Shown: positions 35,461 through 46,000 of the stretch, one piece after another
How the letters are laid out: the number at the start of each line of letters is the position of its first letter
How positions within the stretch are numbered: the stretch's first letter is position 1
NCBI GenBank assembly: GCA_014376585.1
Contig: JACMRG010000335.1
Span: 1 to 51,766 of the forward strand
Length of the DNA stretch: 51,766 nucleotides
Reading direction: 5' to 3'
From: Opitutaceae bacterium
Lineage (GTDB): Bacteria; Verrucomicrobiota; Verrucomicrobiia; Opitutales; Opitutaceae
Translations under genes and position numbers: made by a program
Notes under the pieces: model-generated
Databases searched by the model: none
What the model was told of the DNA's origin: nothing
The model's input: the letters and a program-made list of their open reading frames with translations, nothing else

Positions 35461-35967
35461 CTGCCGATCATCGCCCTGACGGCGTGTGCGCGCGTGGAGG
35501 ACCGGAAGCGGTGTCTCGATGCGGGGATGGACGGCTATGTGACGAAGCCGATCCGGGCGGCGGAGCTGCGGGCCGGGCTGGAGCGTTGCGGGCTCGAGGA
35601 CCGGGCGGCGGCGGCCGGACCGGAAGCTCACCGGGCACCGCAGGGGGAAACTATTTTGGACGAGGCGGCGCTGGCGACGGTGCGGGACCCGAGCGGGCCC
35701 GAAGGGCTTTCGCTGCTGCCGGAAGTGGTGCGGCTCTATCTGAGCGACGAGGCGGAGCGGCTGGGGCGGCTAGGGGCGCTGGTGCGGGAAAAACAGACCG
35801 CGTCGCTGGCCGATGAGTCGCACGCTTTCGCGGGCAACGCGGCGGTCTTCGGCGGCGTCCAAGTGAAGCGGTGGAACTGGAGCGCGTGGCGTGGGCGGAA
35901 GCGGCGGCGGCGTTGGCGCGGCTCGAGGGTGCGTGCGAAAGCTTGCGGGGCGAACTGGCGCGGCTGA
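35447..35967 (+). pseudogene. Degenerate C-terminal piece of a hybrid histidine kinase (receiver end plus HPt)
   Basis: The frame starts in the middle of a receiver domain ([20 protein letters not shown], then [12 protein letters not shown]) directly at the DsrE junction, with no kinase core before it. An HPt domain follows ([16 protein letters not shown]), and near 35865 the frame breaks: the helix [20 protein letters not shown] continues in a different frame from 35874. It aligns in order with the end of the intact kinase at 43080-47915. The gene lost its 5' part and then acquired a frameshift. Confidence 0.75.
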
Positions 35968-35979
35968 AACTTTGCCGAA

Positions 35980-36573
35980 ATGAAAATCCTGGCGATGGAG
36001 GACCAGCCGGTGGCGGCGATGCACCCGATGGCGGTGCTAAAATCGCTCGGCCACGAAGCCGAGCTGGTGACCGACTCGGCGACCGCGTAGTCGCGTCTCG
36101 CAAACCAGGGTTTCCGCGTGGTGGTGAGCGACTGGCGGATGCCCGGGATCGACGGGCTCGGGCTGTGCCGGATGATCCGGGAGCGCGGCGGCGACTACGT
36201 TTATTTCATCCTCATCAGTTCAAACCGGGTGACGAAGGAGAACCGCCAGCTGGCGCTGGAGTCGGGGGTGGACGATTTTCTGACGAAGCCGGTCGATGCG
36301 GACGAGCTGGGCATGCGGCTCCACGTGGCCGAGCGGATTCTGGGGCTTTCGGCGCAGGTGAAGCAGTTGGAGACGTTCATCCCGATCTGCGGCTACTGCA
36401 AAAAAATCCGCAACGACCGGAAATACTGGCAGGAGATCGAGACGTTTTTCAGCCAGCACCAGGGGACAAAATTCAGCCACGGCGTGTGTCCGGATTGCTA
36501 CGAGCGGGAGCTGGTGCCGCAGCTGGAGAAGCTCGGGATAGATCCGGCGGCGGCGCGGGGCGGCGAGAGCTGA
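35980..36573 (+). pseudogene. Response regulator with Cys4 C-terminal domain, nonsense-mutated
   Basis: From ATG 35980 the receiver begins normally (MKILAMEDQPVAAMHPMAVL) and meets TAG at 36088. The same frame then continues as GFRVVVSDWRMPGIDGLGLC, LTKPVDADELGMR and the C-terminal Cys4 domain PICGYCKKIRNDR...CPDCYE to 36573. In the intact homologue at 47912 the residue at the stop is Trp (DGAAAWELLG), so TGG became TAG. Internal restart would remove the acidic pocket of the receiver. It is paired with the HPt fragment just upstream, in the same order as the intact pair. Confidence 0.8.
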
Positions 36574-36689
36574 GGGTGGGGAGCGGAATGCGGAGTGCAG
36601 AGGGCGAGAGCAGTGAGGTTCTGTTTGCACGAGGGGACGAGCGGATGGCGAATCGGCCGTGCCTGCTGGGTTGCAGGACGGGATCGTTC

Positions 36690-39600
36690 TCAGGCGGCCG
36701 TGAAGGTGCCGCGTTTTTCGGCGCGGCGGGCGCGGCCGAGGGTGACGAGGGCTGCGAGGATTTCGGCGACGGTTTCCTTTTTTCCGCGCGCGAAGGTGGC
36801 GGCCAGATCGGCCGCAGAGACGGGGGCCGTGGCGGCGGCGAGGGCGGTGGCGACGGCTTCGACCTGGGCGGGGCGCTCTTGGGGCCAGGTGGGTTTTGCG
36901 CGGCTCTTTTTGGCGGCCGGGATGCCGGGCTTGGATTTCTTCGCAGGTTTCGCGGGGCGCGTGGTGAGGGTGAGACCGGCCTGAGTCGGGGCTTGGAATT
37001 CGGGGCGGAGCCAGCGGATCTGGCCGCGCGCTTCCTCGGCGGCGCGCGTGGCGTTCAGGGTGACGATGCGCTCGAGGATTTCCTCGTCGGTCAAGTTTAC
37101 CGGCCAGCCGTAGGCTTCGGCGACGGCGGCATCGAGTTGCTCGTGGAGGTGACGGAGCGTGGCGACGAGGGCGATATCGTTGAGATTTTTGTCGGCGGTA
37201 GTGAGGGCGGTGCCGGCGCGGAGTTTTACGAGGACGTTGTAGATCGCGGTGAGCCCGGCGCCGTGCTTGGCCTGCGCGCGCTTGCGGTGGGCGTCGATTT
37301 CTTCGGCGATGGCGCGGATGCGGGCCGCTTGTTTCTCCGTGACGACTGGGAAAGGAAAGGGATCGAAGCAGCGGGTGGCTTGGTAGCGGGGACGGTCTTC
37401 GAGCGTGCCGCCGGCAGCGAGGGCGTAGGTGACGTGGATGCGGCTGCTGAGAACACCGAGATGGAGGGCATCGTCGAGATTGGTCGCGATGAGCGCGCCG
37501 TCGGGAAATACGGTCGCATCGAGGAAAACGAAGAAGCGGTGTTTGCCGACTTCGCTGGTTGCGATATAGCGGCTCAGGCCGGCGACAGAGGCCCGGAAAC
37601 GTCCACGAGGCTCGGCGAAGACCCACCAATTTTCGCGATAGCTCGCGCGTTTGTTGAGGTCGCGCTGCGGCTTCACGGTGGTGAACAGATGCTGGAAGAC
37701 CTTGGGGAAGCGTTCGCGGACTTCTGCTTCACTGAGACCGTATAAATCTATCACAAGCGCGCCGCGCGGGACTTCGGTAAGATCGCGGCCGTTGCGGAAG
37801 GGTTTGATGTGTCGGTCGAGATCGCGAGCGGCGCCAAGACCGAGGGCGCGGGCAGCATCAGATGTAACGACGAAACCATCGCCGACGAGTTTCGCTCCCA
37901 TGAAGGCGAGGTCCGAATTCGAGCGAAGTGAGACGCAGGAGGAGACATCGGCTCCGAGGGTGAGATCGGGAGCAACATTACCACGCGCGCGACTCAGGGT
38001 GACATCAAGCGAGCCGTCGTCGTTGCGCTCGTCACCGTATTCGCCCGGTTCCTCCTCGACGGTAAATTTTTCGGGCGGGTTGCGGTCCCGGCGGAGTTCG
38101 CGGAGACGGTCGCGGTTGGGGCGTTCTGAAGTGATGGTGACGAGCTCGCCGCTGGGATCGCCTCCGGCCAGCTCGCCCACCGTCATGGCAATCCGGACGG
38201 CGGCACCGTCGGCGGTGTCCACCCAGGGGTGATCGGGAATGGCGAAACGGAGCGCGAGAGCCGGGAGCGGATCGCCTTTCTCCGGGCGAATATGGTCGGC
38301 GACGATGCGGCGGCTGGAAGTCTGGCGAAGGCTGTTGGTGGTGATGAAGCCGAAGCGTTTGACCGCGCCGGCCCGAGTGAGCGCAGCGGCTTTGTGCCAC
38401 CAATACATCACGAAGTCGGCCGTCTCGGGCAGTGCAGGATAGGCCGCGCGCAACGTGGCGGTGTAGGCTTCGCCGAGATCGTTGCGCATCATCTTGCTGC
38501 CGAGAAAAGGCGGGTTGCCCACGATGTAGTCGGTGGCGGGCCAATCGGCGGGACGGGGATTCGCGTAGCGGTAAAAGGGAACACGTTTCGATTCGTCGGG
38601 GATTTCGCGACCGCTGGCGGCGTCGCGTTTCACGGAGCGCCGGTCCCAGAGCGTGATGGGCTCGATTGGGTGCGAAGACGCGGGAAGGTTTTCCGGGAGG
38701 CCGGGGAAGGCGGCGGGGCCTTCCTTTTCGATCATCGCGCGGGTGACGATTTCGGGCGGGCCGTCGTAGGCGAGGACGGCGTCGCGGTGCTCGATGTTTT
38801 TGAAATTGCGCAGGACGGGCTCGGCGGGGGCGACGGCGCCGAAGGTGCGGAAATGCCACTGGAGGTAGCCGATCCAGAGGACGAGCTCGGCGATGGAGGC
38901 GGCGCGGGGGTTTAGCCCGATGCCGAGGAACTGGTGGGGATCGACGGTCGCGGCGCCGATGGCGCGCGGGCCCTGCTCGGTGCGACGACCGCCGCCGAAG
39001 CGTTCGTAGGCATCAAGGACTTCGCCTTCGAGAATTTTGAAGTGCGCGAGGGTGACGTAGAGGAAATTGCCGCAGCCGCAGGCGGGATCGAGCACGCGGA
39101 GGGAGCAGAGCCGGCGGTGGAATTTGAAGATATCGGCCTGGGCGCGGGCGGTGCGGCCGGACTCGGCGAGGGAGAGGGCGGAGGCGAGGACGTTGGCCCA
39201 CTCGGCGCGGAGCGGCTCGATCACGGTCGGGAGGACGATGCGCTCGACGTAGGCGCGGGGCGTGTAGTGCGCGCCGAGTTTGTGGCGCTCGGCGGGATCG
39301 AGGGCGCGCTCGAGGAGGGTGCCGAAGATGGCGGGCTCGACCTCGCTCCACTGGAGGCGCGCGGCGGCGACGAGTAGATCGAGCTGCGCGGGGCCGACGG
39401 CGAGGGCGGTGGCGTCGCTGAAGAGGCCGCCGTTGAAATGGAGGAGTTTGACGCGGAGGACGGTCGAGAAGGGCGTGCCGCGGTCGAGTTCGCGGAAGAG
39501 CTGTTCGAGGGTGGCGGCGACGCCGGCGGCGGGGGCGCGGTCGCGTTGGAGCGATTCGAGGAGGCCGCGGAAGCCCTCGCGCGGGAGGAGGCCGATGTCC

Positions 39601-40364
39601 TCGGCGAACATGCAGAAGAGGCAGCGCGTGAGGAAGGCGGAGACGGTGCGCGGATCGTGGCGGTCGTGCTCGAAGGATTGGGCAAGCGCGGCGAGGCGGC
39701 GGGCGGCCTCGCGGGTGACGGCGGCGGAGGTCTTGGCCGGGTCGAGCGCCGTGGGATCGAGCCAGAGGAGGCGGAGGCGGGCGCGGATTTTTTCGTCGCG
39801 CAGATCGCCGAGGAGGACGCGGTGCGAGCGGGCGTCGGGGAACGGGAGGAAGGCTTTTCCCTTCTGGGTGAAGTCGGCGAAGAGTTCGAAGGAGTGGCCG
39901 ACATCGACCACGACGACGAAGGGAGGCGGGGGCTCGGAGGCGGGGAGATTGCGGGCGTAGCGCTCGGCCTGCGTGCGGGCTTCGAGCATGGCGCGGCCGT
40001 AGAGATCGGCGCGAGGGGCGCGGGTCGAGCCGGCGGGCGAATGGTCGAGCGCGAGCTCGCCCTCGGCGGGAGCGGGCTGGTTTTCGGGGCGGGCGTCGGC
40101 GGCGGTTTGTTTGGCCTCAAGGACGAAGCAGGCGCGGCGGTAGAGGTCGATTTTGCCGGTGGTGGCGCGGCCGTCGGGCTGGTGAAGAGGGACGGCGCGC
40201 TCGAAGACGTAGGCGTTTTCGGAGGAATCGGGGCCGGCCGGGTCGGGGTGCGGGAGATCGAGGAGGTCGCAGAGTTCGGTGAGAAACAGATCCTTGTTCG
40301 CACGCTCGGCTCGCTCGGTGTCGGACCAGCGGGTGATGAAGGTGGCGACGGGATCGGGGGTCAT
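36690..40364 (-). CDS. Single-chain type IIL restriction-modification enzyme, MmeI-like
   Basis: 1224 residues. The N-terminus has the MmeI-type nuclease motif D73-X9-E83-A-K85 (KIDLYRRACFVLEAKQT). A helical linker follows, then an adenine N6-methyltransferase domain with motif I at 426 (DPACGCGNFLYV) and motif IV NPPF at 617-620. The part up to about 1050 should contain the DNA-recognition domain (YRENWWVFAEPRGRFR, then RCFDPFPFPV). The C-terminus adds a lysine/proline-rich linker and a winged-helix-like end (AADLAATFARGKKETVAEIL). Such enzymes methylate one strand and cut at a distance, using one polypeptide. The length exceeds the about 920 residues of MmeI. No separate methylase or specificity gene is near, which fits a solo system. 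Confidence 0.8.
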   Translation of the reverse strand: MTPDPVATFITRWSDTERAERANKDLFLTELCDLLDLPHPDPAGPDSSENAYVFERAVPLHQPDGRATTGKIDLYRRACFVLEAKQTAADARPENQPAPAEGELALDHSPAGSTRAPRADLYGRAMLEARTQAERYARNLPASEPPPPFVVVVDVGHSFELFADFTQKGKAFLPFPDARSHRVLLGDLRDEKIRARLRLLWLDPTALDPAKTSAAVTREAARRLAALAQSFEHDRHDPRTVSAFLTRCLFCMFAEDIGLLPREGFRGLLESLQRDRAPAAGVAATLEQLFRELDRGTPFSTVLRVKLLHFNGGLFSDATALAVGPAQLDLLVAAARLQWSEVEPAIFGTLLERALDPAERHKLGAHYTPRAYVERIVLPTVIEPLRAEWANVLASALSLAESGRTARAQADIFKFHRRLCSLRVLDPACGCGNFLYVTLAHFKILEGEVLDAYERFGGGRRTEQGPRAIGAATVDPHQFLGIGLNPRAASIAELVLWIGYLQWHFRTFGAVAPAEPVLRNFKNIEHRDAVLAYDGPPEIVTRAMIEKEGPAAFPGLPENLPASSHPIEPITLWDRRSVKRDAASGREIPDESKRVPFYRYANPRPADWPATDYIVGNPPFLGSKMMRNDLGEAYTATLRAAYPALPETADFVMYWWHKAAALTRAGAVKRFGFITTNSLRQTSSRRIVADHIRPEKGDPLPALALRFAIPDHPWVDTADGAAVRIAMTVGELAGGDPSGELVTITSERPNRDRLRELRRDRNPPEKFTVEEEPGEYGDERNDDGSLDVTLSRARGNVAPDLTLGADVSSCVSLRSNSDLAFMGAKLVGDGFVVTSDAARALGLGAARDLDRHIKPFRNGRDLTEVPRGALVIDLYGLSEAEVRERFPKVFQHLFTTVKPQRDLNKRASYRENWWVFAEPRGRFRASVAGLSRYIATSEVGKHRFFVFLDATVFPDGALIATNLDDALHLGVLSSRIHVTYALAAGGTLEDRPRYQATRCFDPFPFPVVTEKQAARIRAIAEEIDAHRKRAQAKHGAGLTAIYNVLVKLRAGTALTTADKNLNDIALVATLRHLHEQLDAAVAEAYGWPVNLTDEEILERIVTLNATRAAEEARGQIRWLRPEFQAPTQAGLTLTTRPAKPAKKSKPGIPAAKKSRAKPTWPQERPAQVEAVATALAAATAPVSAADLAATFARGKKETVAEILAALVTLGRARRAEKRGTFTAA

Positions 40365-40506
40365 GCGGGCGGCGGTGAGTGGGGGATGAAGTAGCGGGGC
40401 AGGGACGGCGCTAGCGAAGGGAAAATGCGGCGCGGGCGGTTTTTGCTTTGGCGGAATGAGGAGCGAGCTTGAGCGGGGATGAGGGGGAGGCTATCCGGGT
40501 AGGCTT

Positions 40507-40602
40507 ATGCTTTTTGTGGTCGGATGTTTTGCTCTGGCGGCGGTGCTGTTTCTGATCTGGGTGTTTCGCGGTCCGCCGTGCCCGCCGTTTAACGGTGATT
40601 GA
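40507..40602 (+). CDS. Possible 31-residue single-pass membrane peptide
   Basis: ATG 40507 begins MLFVVGCFALAAVLFLIWVF, one hydrophobic helix followed by RGPPCPPFNGD. No clear ribosome binding site. It lies alone in the 450-bp gap between the restriction gene and the YyaL-type gene. A chance frame is possible; composition is the only support. Confidence 0.25.
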   Translation: MLFVVGCFALAAVLFLIWVFRGPPCPPFNGD

Positions 40603-40817
40603 GGCGCGGGGCTGCACGGTTTGGGGGCGCGGTGGAGGGTAGGAGGATGGAGAGTTGACCGACGGGAGTCAGATCTTGTGAGCGGGGGCGAGGGGCTGCG
40701 GCGGGGGCGAAAGACTGACGGGCCGCGCGGCGGAGCGCACGGCCCACCTCGGCGGGATGGAAGCGGGGGATTCCAAGACGGCGTTGCGCCGGCGGGGGAA
40801 TGGGGTTCCGTCGCGGG

Positions 40818-43037
40818 ATGTCCAACGCGCTTGCTTCTGAGAAATCGCCCTACCTCCGCCAACATGCGGAAAATCCCGTGGACTGGTTGCCGTGGGGTGA
40901 GGTGGCGTTTGCGAAGGCGCGGGCGGAGGAGAAGCCGATTTTTTTGAGCATCGGGTATGCGACCTGCCATTGGTGTCACGTGATGGCGCATGAGTCGTTT
41001 GAGGACCCGGCGGTGGCGGAGATTTTGAATGAGCACTTTGTGTCGATCAAGGTGGACCGGGAGGAGCGGCCGGACGTGGACAAGGTTTACATGGCCTACG
41101 TGCAGGCGCTCACGGGACACGGCGGATGGCCGTTGAGTGCGTGGCTCACGCCGGAGTTGAAACCGTTTTTCGGCGGCACGTATTTTCCGCCGCAGGATCG
41201 TCCCGGCCGGGCGGGGTTTTCGTCGTTGTTGCGGGCGATCGAGCGGGGGTGGCGCGAGGAACGGGCGAAGTTGGTGAACGAGAGCGAGCGGATCATCGGT
41301 GAGCTGCGCACGCGGGCGGAGGGGCGGGGGGCGGGGGGCGAGGGGAGGGACGTGGAAGGCGGCGATCTTGCCGAGGCGGCGGGCGCGGCGTTCGAAGGGG
41401 GATTCCAGTATTTTCATGAGGCGTTTGATGCGGAGAACGGCGGCTTCGGCGGGGCACCAAAATTTCCCCGGGCGAGCAATCTGGCGTTTCTGTTTCGGTG
41501 CGCGGCGCAGCAGGGTTTGGAGTCGGAGCTCGGTCGCGCGGCGGTGGATATGGCCGGACACACGCTGCGGAAGATGGCGCGGGGAGGAATCCACGATCAC
41601 GTGGGCGGCGGGTTTCACCGTTACTCGGTCGATGAGGCGTGGTTCGTGCCGCACTTTGAGAAGATGCTTTACGATCAGGCGCAGATCGCGATGAACGCGC
41701 TGGAGATGAGGCAGGCGGGCGGCGATGAGCGTTACGCGTGGATGGCGCGGGATATTTTTGATTACGTCGCGGAGCAGCTCACGGGGGCGCACGGAGGATT
41801 TTTGTCGGCGGAAGATGCGGATAGCACCGTGCCGGGTGCGCCGGAGGGCGAACATGCCGAGGGCGCTTTCTACGTGTGGACGCACGGGGAAATCGCGGCC
41901 GTGCTGGGTGGGGACGCGGATTTTTTTAGCGCGCACTTCGGGGTAAAGGTTGAGGGCAACGTGCCCGTGCAGCTTGATCCGCAGGGGGAATTTCCCGGGA
42001 AAAATATTTTGGCGCAGGTGCGGCCGTTGGCGGAATCAGCGCGGGTGGCGGGACTGACGACCGAGGAGGCGAGCGAGCGCTTGCGGGGGGCGTTGGCAAA
42101 GTTGAAGACGGTGCGGGCGGCGCGGCCGCGACCGTTGCTCGACGACAAGGTGATCACGGCGTGGAACGGGCTCATGATTTCGGCGTTGGCGCGGGGTGCG
42201 CAGGTGCTGGGCGGCGGCGGGGAGAAAGAGGAAGGGAAAGAAGAAAGAGAACGGTTGCTGCGGGCGGCGGTGCGGGCGGCAGAGTTCGTAGAGCGGGAAC
42301 TCCACGATGCGGGGCGCGGGGTGTTGTTTCGTTCATGGCGCGAGGGGCGCGGCGCGAGCGAGGGGTTTGCCGAGGACTACGCGTTTTTCATTCAAGGTCT
42401 GATCGATTTGTATGAGGCGTCGTTTGAAATCCGCTGGCTGCAGTGGGCGGGGCGGTTGCAGGTGAAGATGGATGAGTTGTTTTGGGACGGGGCGGACGGA
42501 GGCTATTTCAATTCGGCGGCGGGCGCGGCGGATATCGTGCTGCGATTAAAGGACGATTATGATGGCGCGGAGCCGACGCCGTCTTCGGTGGCGGCGATGA
42601 ATTTGTTGCGACTTGCGGCGATGCTGGGAGATGAACCGTCGGGCAGCGCAGCGCGCTTGGGCCATCGCGCGCGGGCGATTAGGACACTGGAGGCCCTGCG
42701 CGCGCAGTGGACACGGGTGCCGCAGGGTCTGCCGCAGATGTTGTGCGCGTTGGAACTGGCTTTCCTGCCGCCGCGTCACGTGGTGCTGGCGGGTGATCCG
42801 GAGGCGGAAGATTTCCTGGGTCTGGCGGCGGTTTTGCACGAGCGACTCGGGCCGCGTCGGGCGGTGTTGGCGGCGGATGGCGGTGAAGGTCAGCGCTGGT
42901 TGGCGAAGCGGGCGCCATGGTTGGCGGAAATGCGTCCGGTGGGTGGGCGGGCAACGGCTTTTGTGTGCGAAGAATTCACCTGTCGGGCCCCGGTGACGGC
43001 GGCGGCGGAGCTGCGTGGTTTGCTGGCAAAGACTTAA
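40818..43037 (+). CDS. Thioredoxin-fold/six-hairpin protein, YyaL/DUF255 (SSP411) family
   Basis: 739 residues from ATG 40818. The N-terminal thioredoxin-like domain starts with [20 protein letters not shown] and has CHWCH at 50-54 ([17 protein letters not shown]). The domain ends with [20 protein letters not shown] and YFPP. The rest is the alpha/alpha-barrel-like part, typical of glycoside-hydrolase-like six-hairpin folds ([29 protein letters not shown]). The family occurs in all domains of life; its enzymatic role is not established. There is no signal peptide, so it is cytoplasmic. The hybrid kinase gene begins 42 bp after it. Confidence 0.88.
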   Translation: MSNALASEKSPYLRQHAENPVDWLPWGEVAFAKARAEEKPIFLSIGYATCHWCHVMAHESFEDPAVAEILNEHFVSIKVDREERPDVDKVYMAYVQALTGHGGWPLSAWLTPELKPFFGGTYFPPQDRPGRAGFSSLLRAIERGWREERAKLVNESERIIGELRTRAEGRGAGGEGRDVEGGDLAEAAGAAFEGGFQYFHEAFDAENGGFGGAPKFPRASNLAFLFRCAAQQGLESELGRAAVDMAGHTLRKMARGGIHDHVGGGFHRYSVDEAWFVPHFEKMLYDQAQIAMNALEMRQAGGDERYAWMARDIFDYVAEQLTGAHGGFLSAEDADSTVPGAPEGEHAEGAFYVWTHGEIAAVLGGDADFFSAHFGVKVEGNVPVQLDPQGEFPGKNILAQVRPLAESARVAGLTTEEASERLRGALAKLKTVRAARPRPLLDDKVITAWNGLMISALARGAQVLGGGGEKEEGKEERERLLRAAVRAAEFVERELHDAGRGVLFRSWREGRGASEGFAEDYAFFIQGLIDLYEASFEIRWLQWAGRLQVKMDELFWDGADGGYFNSAAGAADIVLRLKDDYDGAEPTPSSVAAMNLLRLAAMLGDEPSGSAARLGHRARAIRTLEALRAQWTRVPQGLPQMLCALELAFLPPRHVVLAGDPEAEDFLGLAAVLHERLGPRRAVLAADGGEGQRWLAKRAPWLAEMRPVGGRATAFVCEEFTCRAPVTAAAELRGLLAKT

Positions 43038-43079
43038 ATCTCGTGGAGGGTTGAGCCGACCGGTAGTCTCTCTTCTTTA

Positions 43080-46000
43080 TTGAACACCGATTCTTCAGAT
43101 TCCGGGCTGCGCCGATGGCAGCTTTTTGCGGGCGGGTTGAACCTCACACTCGGCGCCGTGGTGTTGGCGGGCCGCTTCGCTGACCTGCCGCTGTTGGTGA
43201 CGGTGGTGCCCGGGGGGACGGCGATGTCGTTTCCCACGGCGATCGCGTTCATGATGGTGGGACTGGCCCTGCTCGGGGAAGGGTGGGGCCGGCGAGCGCT
43301 GACCCTTGCGTTTGGCGGGCTCACGGCGCTGCTGGGGTCCGGCGTGCTGGCGCTGTATTACATCTTGGAGCCGTTGGGTTGGATGGCGGGCAGCAACGAG
43401 CCGGGAAGAGGAGTGGGCTTCGACGGGCGGATGTCGCCGAATGCGGCGGGGGCGTTTGCGCTGTTGGGTTTGACCCTGGTGCTCGCGCAGGCGCGGCCCG
43501 CGTGGCGACGGGCCGCGGTGGGGATGGTTTGCGTGGTGCTGGCGATGGCGTTTCTGGCCCTTTTTGGCCATGCGACCGGATTGCGGGCCATGAGTGGATG
43601 GTGGCGCCTGACGGGCATGGCGATGCACACGGCCGCCGGACTGTTTATTTCGGGAGCGGTTTTGCTGACGGGGTTGTTGTCGAGGAAATCGGGGCAACGC
43701 GCGGCCTTAAGTCATGCGCTGCCGTTTTTCACGACAGCCGGGGGATTGATCGTGGTGGTGGGCCTGACGGCCTACGCCAGCAACAACCAACAGCGCGCGC
43801 TGGCGGATGCGGTGGCGCACAGCCGGGACGTGATCGCGTCGGTCAATTACATGGAGCTTTGCCTCACGCGGATGGAAGCGGGCGTGCGGGGTTTTTTGCT
43901 GACCGGCCAGGAGCGGTTCGTGGCGGGTCACGAAGTATTGGGAGCCCGCGTGGACGACGAACTGAAGCGCGGGAAAAGCTTGAGCGCGGGTGATCCCGCG
44001 CAGTCGGAACGGATGACGCGGTTGGAAGCGCTGGTGAAGGAAAAGCAGCGGATGCTGCGGGCGATGCTTGAGGCGGGCCGGAGCGGTGAGGCCGCCCGCG
44101 GGATCGGGCTCATCGGGGACGGTCAGGGTCCGGCGCTGGCGGCGCAGATCCGCGAACCCATCAACGCGCTCGAAATGGCGCAACGTATCCGGCTGGCGGG
44201 ATCTGAAACGGCGCTGCGCCGCACCGCCGCGCAGACCAACCGGATCATTTTCCTCGGGAATCTGGTGGCGGTGGGATTTTTCGCCGCGGCGTTGTGGACG
44301 TTGCGCCGCGCGGAGCGGGCGCGCCGGGCGGCGCAGGGTGAACTCGTGGCGGCGAACGCCAGTCTGGCGCGGGTGGGCCAGCTCCAGCGCGCAGTGTTGG
44401 ACGGGACCAATTACAGCATCGTCGCGACGGACTCCAAGGGGGTGATCCGCGAGTTCAACGCCGGGGCGGAGGCCATGCTCGGCTACAGGCGTGAGGAAAT
44501 GGTGGGACGAGAAACCCCTGCGCGGTTCCACCTGCCAGCCGAAATGGCGGCGCGGGCGGCGGAGCTGACGCAGGAGCCGGGGCGCGCGATCCAACCGGGT
44601 TTTGAGGTGTTGGTGACCCGGGTGCGTCGGGGTGAAGTGGAAACGGGTGAGTGGACCTTCGTGCGGAGAGGCGGGAAGACGCTGCCGGTGCTGCTGAGCG
44701 TGACGGCGTTGCACGACGAAAGCGGCGGGCTGACGGGGTTTGTGGCGATCGCGCAGGATCTGACCGAGCGCAAGCGGGCGCGTGAGGAGTTCGAGGGTAT
44801 CGCGGAGCTTCTCCGCCGGACCGGTGAGATGGCGAAGATCGGGGGCTGGGAGGTGGACATTGCGACGATGCAGCCGCATTGGTCGGTGGAGACCTGCCGG
44901 ATTCACGAGATAGATACGGGGGTGGCCCCGCCGCTCGATCAGGCGATCAATTTTTACGCGCCAGAGGCGCGACCCGTGATCGGGGCGGCGGTGCAAAAGG
45001 CGATCGACGGGGGCACACCCTGGGATCTGGGGCTGCCGCTTCTCACGGCCAAGGGAAGGCATGTGTGGGTGCGGGCGCAGGGCAGTGCGGTGCTGCGGGA
45101 GGGGAAACCGGTGAAGCTGATCGGTTCGTTTCAGGATATCACGGACCGCAAGGTGGCGCAGTTGGGGCTCGAGGCGGCGGCGGCCCAATTCAAGAGGCTC
45201 GGGGCGCAGGTGCCGGGCATGATTTTCCAGTCCCGGCGCCGGCCGGACGGCACCACCTGCATCCCCTACGCGAGCGAAGGCATCCGGCAGATTTACCGGC
45301 TCACGCCCGAGGATGTGCGCGACGAAGTTTCGCAGATGCTCCGGCTGGTGCATCCCGATGATCTGCCCCGATTGCGGGAGGATGTGCGGCGTTCCGCCCG
45401 GACGTTGGAGCCGTTGCAGCAGGAATACCGGGTGCGTTATGCCGACGGCACGGAGCGCTGGTTGTTGTCCAATTCAGTGCCTTCACGCGAGGCGGACGGG
45501 AGTGTGCTCTGGCATGGCTTCGTGACCGATGTGACGGAGCGCAAGAACACCGAGGCAGCCCTGCGTGGGAGCGAAGAACGTTTTCGCAATGCGTTCGAGT
45601 TCGCCGGCATCGGCATGGCGCTCATCGGTCTCGATGGCCGCTGGCTGCGGGTGAACCGCGCACTGTGCGAAATCGTCGGTTACTCTGAGGACGTTCTGCG
45701 ACAGAAGACCTTTCAGGACATCACGCATCCCGAGGATCTCGCGGTCGATCTGACCCACGTAGGTGAATTGCTCGCCGGGCACCGGGGTTTCTACCGGATG
45801 GAGAAACGTTATTTCCACAGCGAAGGGCATATCGTATGGATCAACCTCACGGCCTCGCTGGTGCGCGGAGCGGAGGGCGAGCCGTTGTATTTTGTCTCGC
45901 AGATCGAGGACATCACCGAGCGCAAGCAACTCGTGCGCAGTCTGGCGCTGGCGCGCGACGAGGCGCTCACGGCCTCGCGCCTGAAGTCGGAGTTTCTCGC

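Noticed and set aside
35871-37745. Long plus-strand frame crossing the broken regulator and the end of the restriction gene
   Set aside because: Only its first residues (the shifted HPt helix) have meaning; the rest is Gly/Glu-rich antisense of the restriction gene.
40655-40690. Promoter for the YyaL-type gene (TTGACC near 40655)
   Set aside because: No acceptable -10 element at the right distance; sigma-70 boxes are unreliable by eye in this GC-rich DNA.
43707-45353. Long minus-strand frame opposite the hybrid kinase
   Set aside because: Antisense of PAS and CHASE3 coding sequence; His/Arg/Pro-rich with no recognisable fold.
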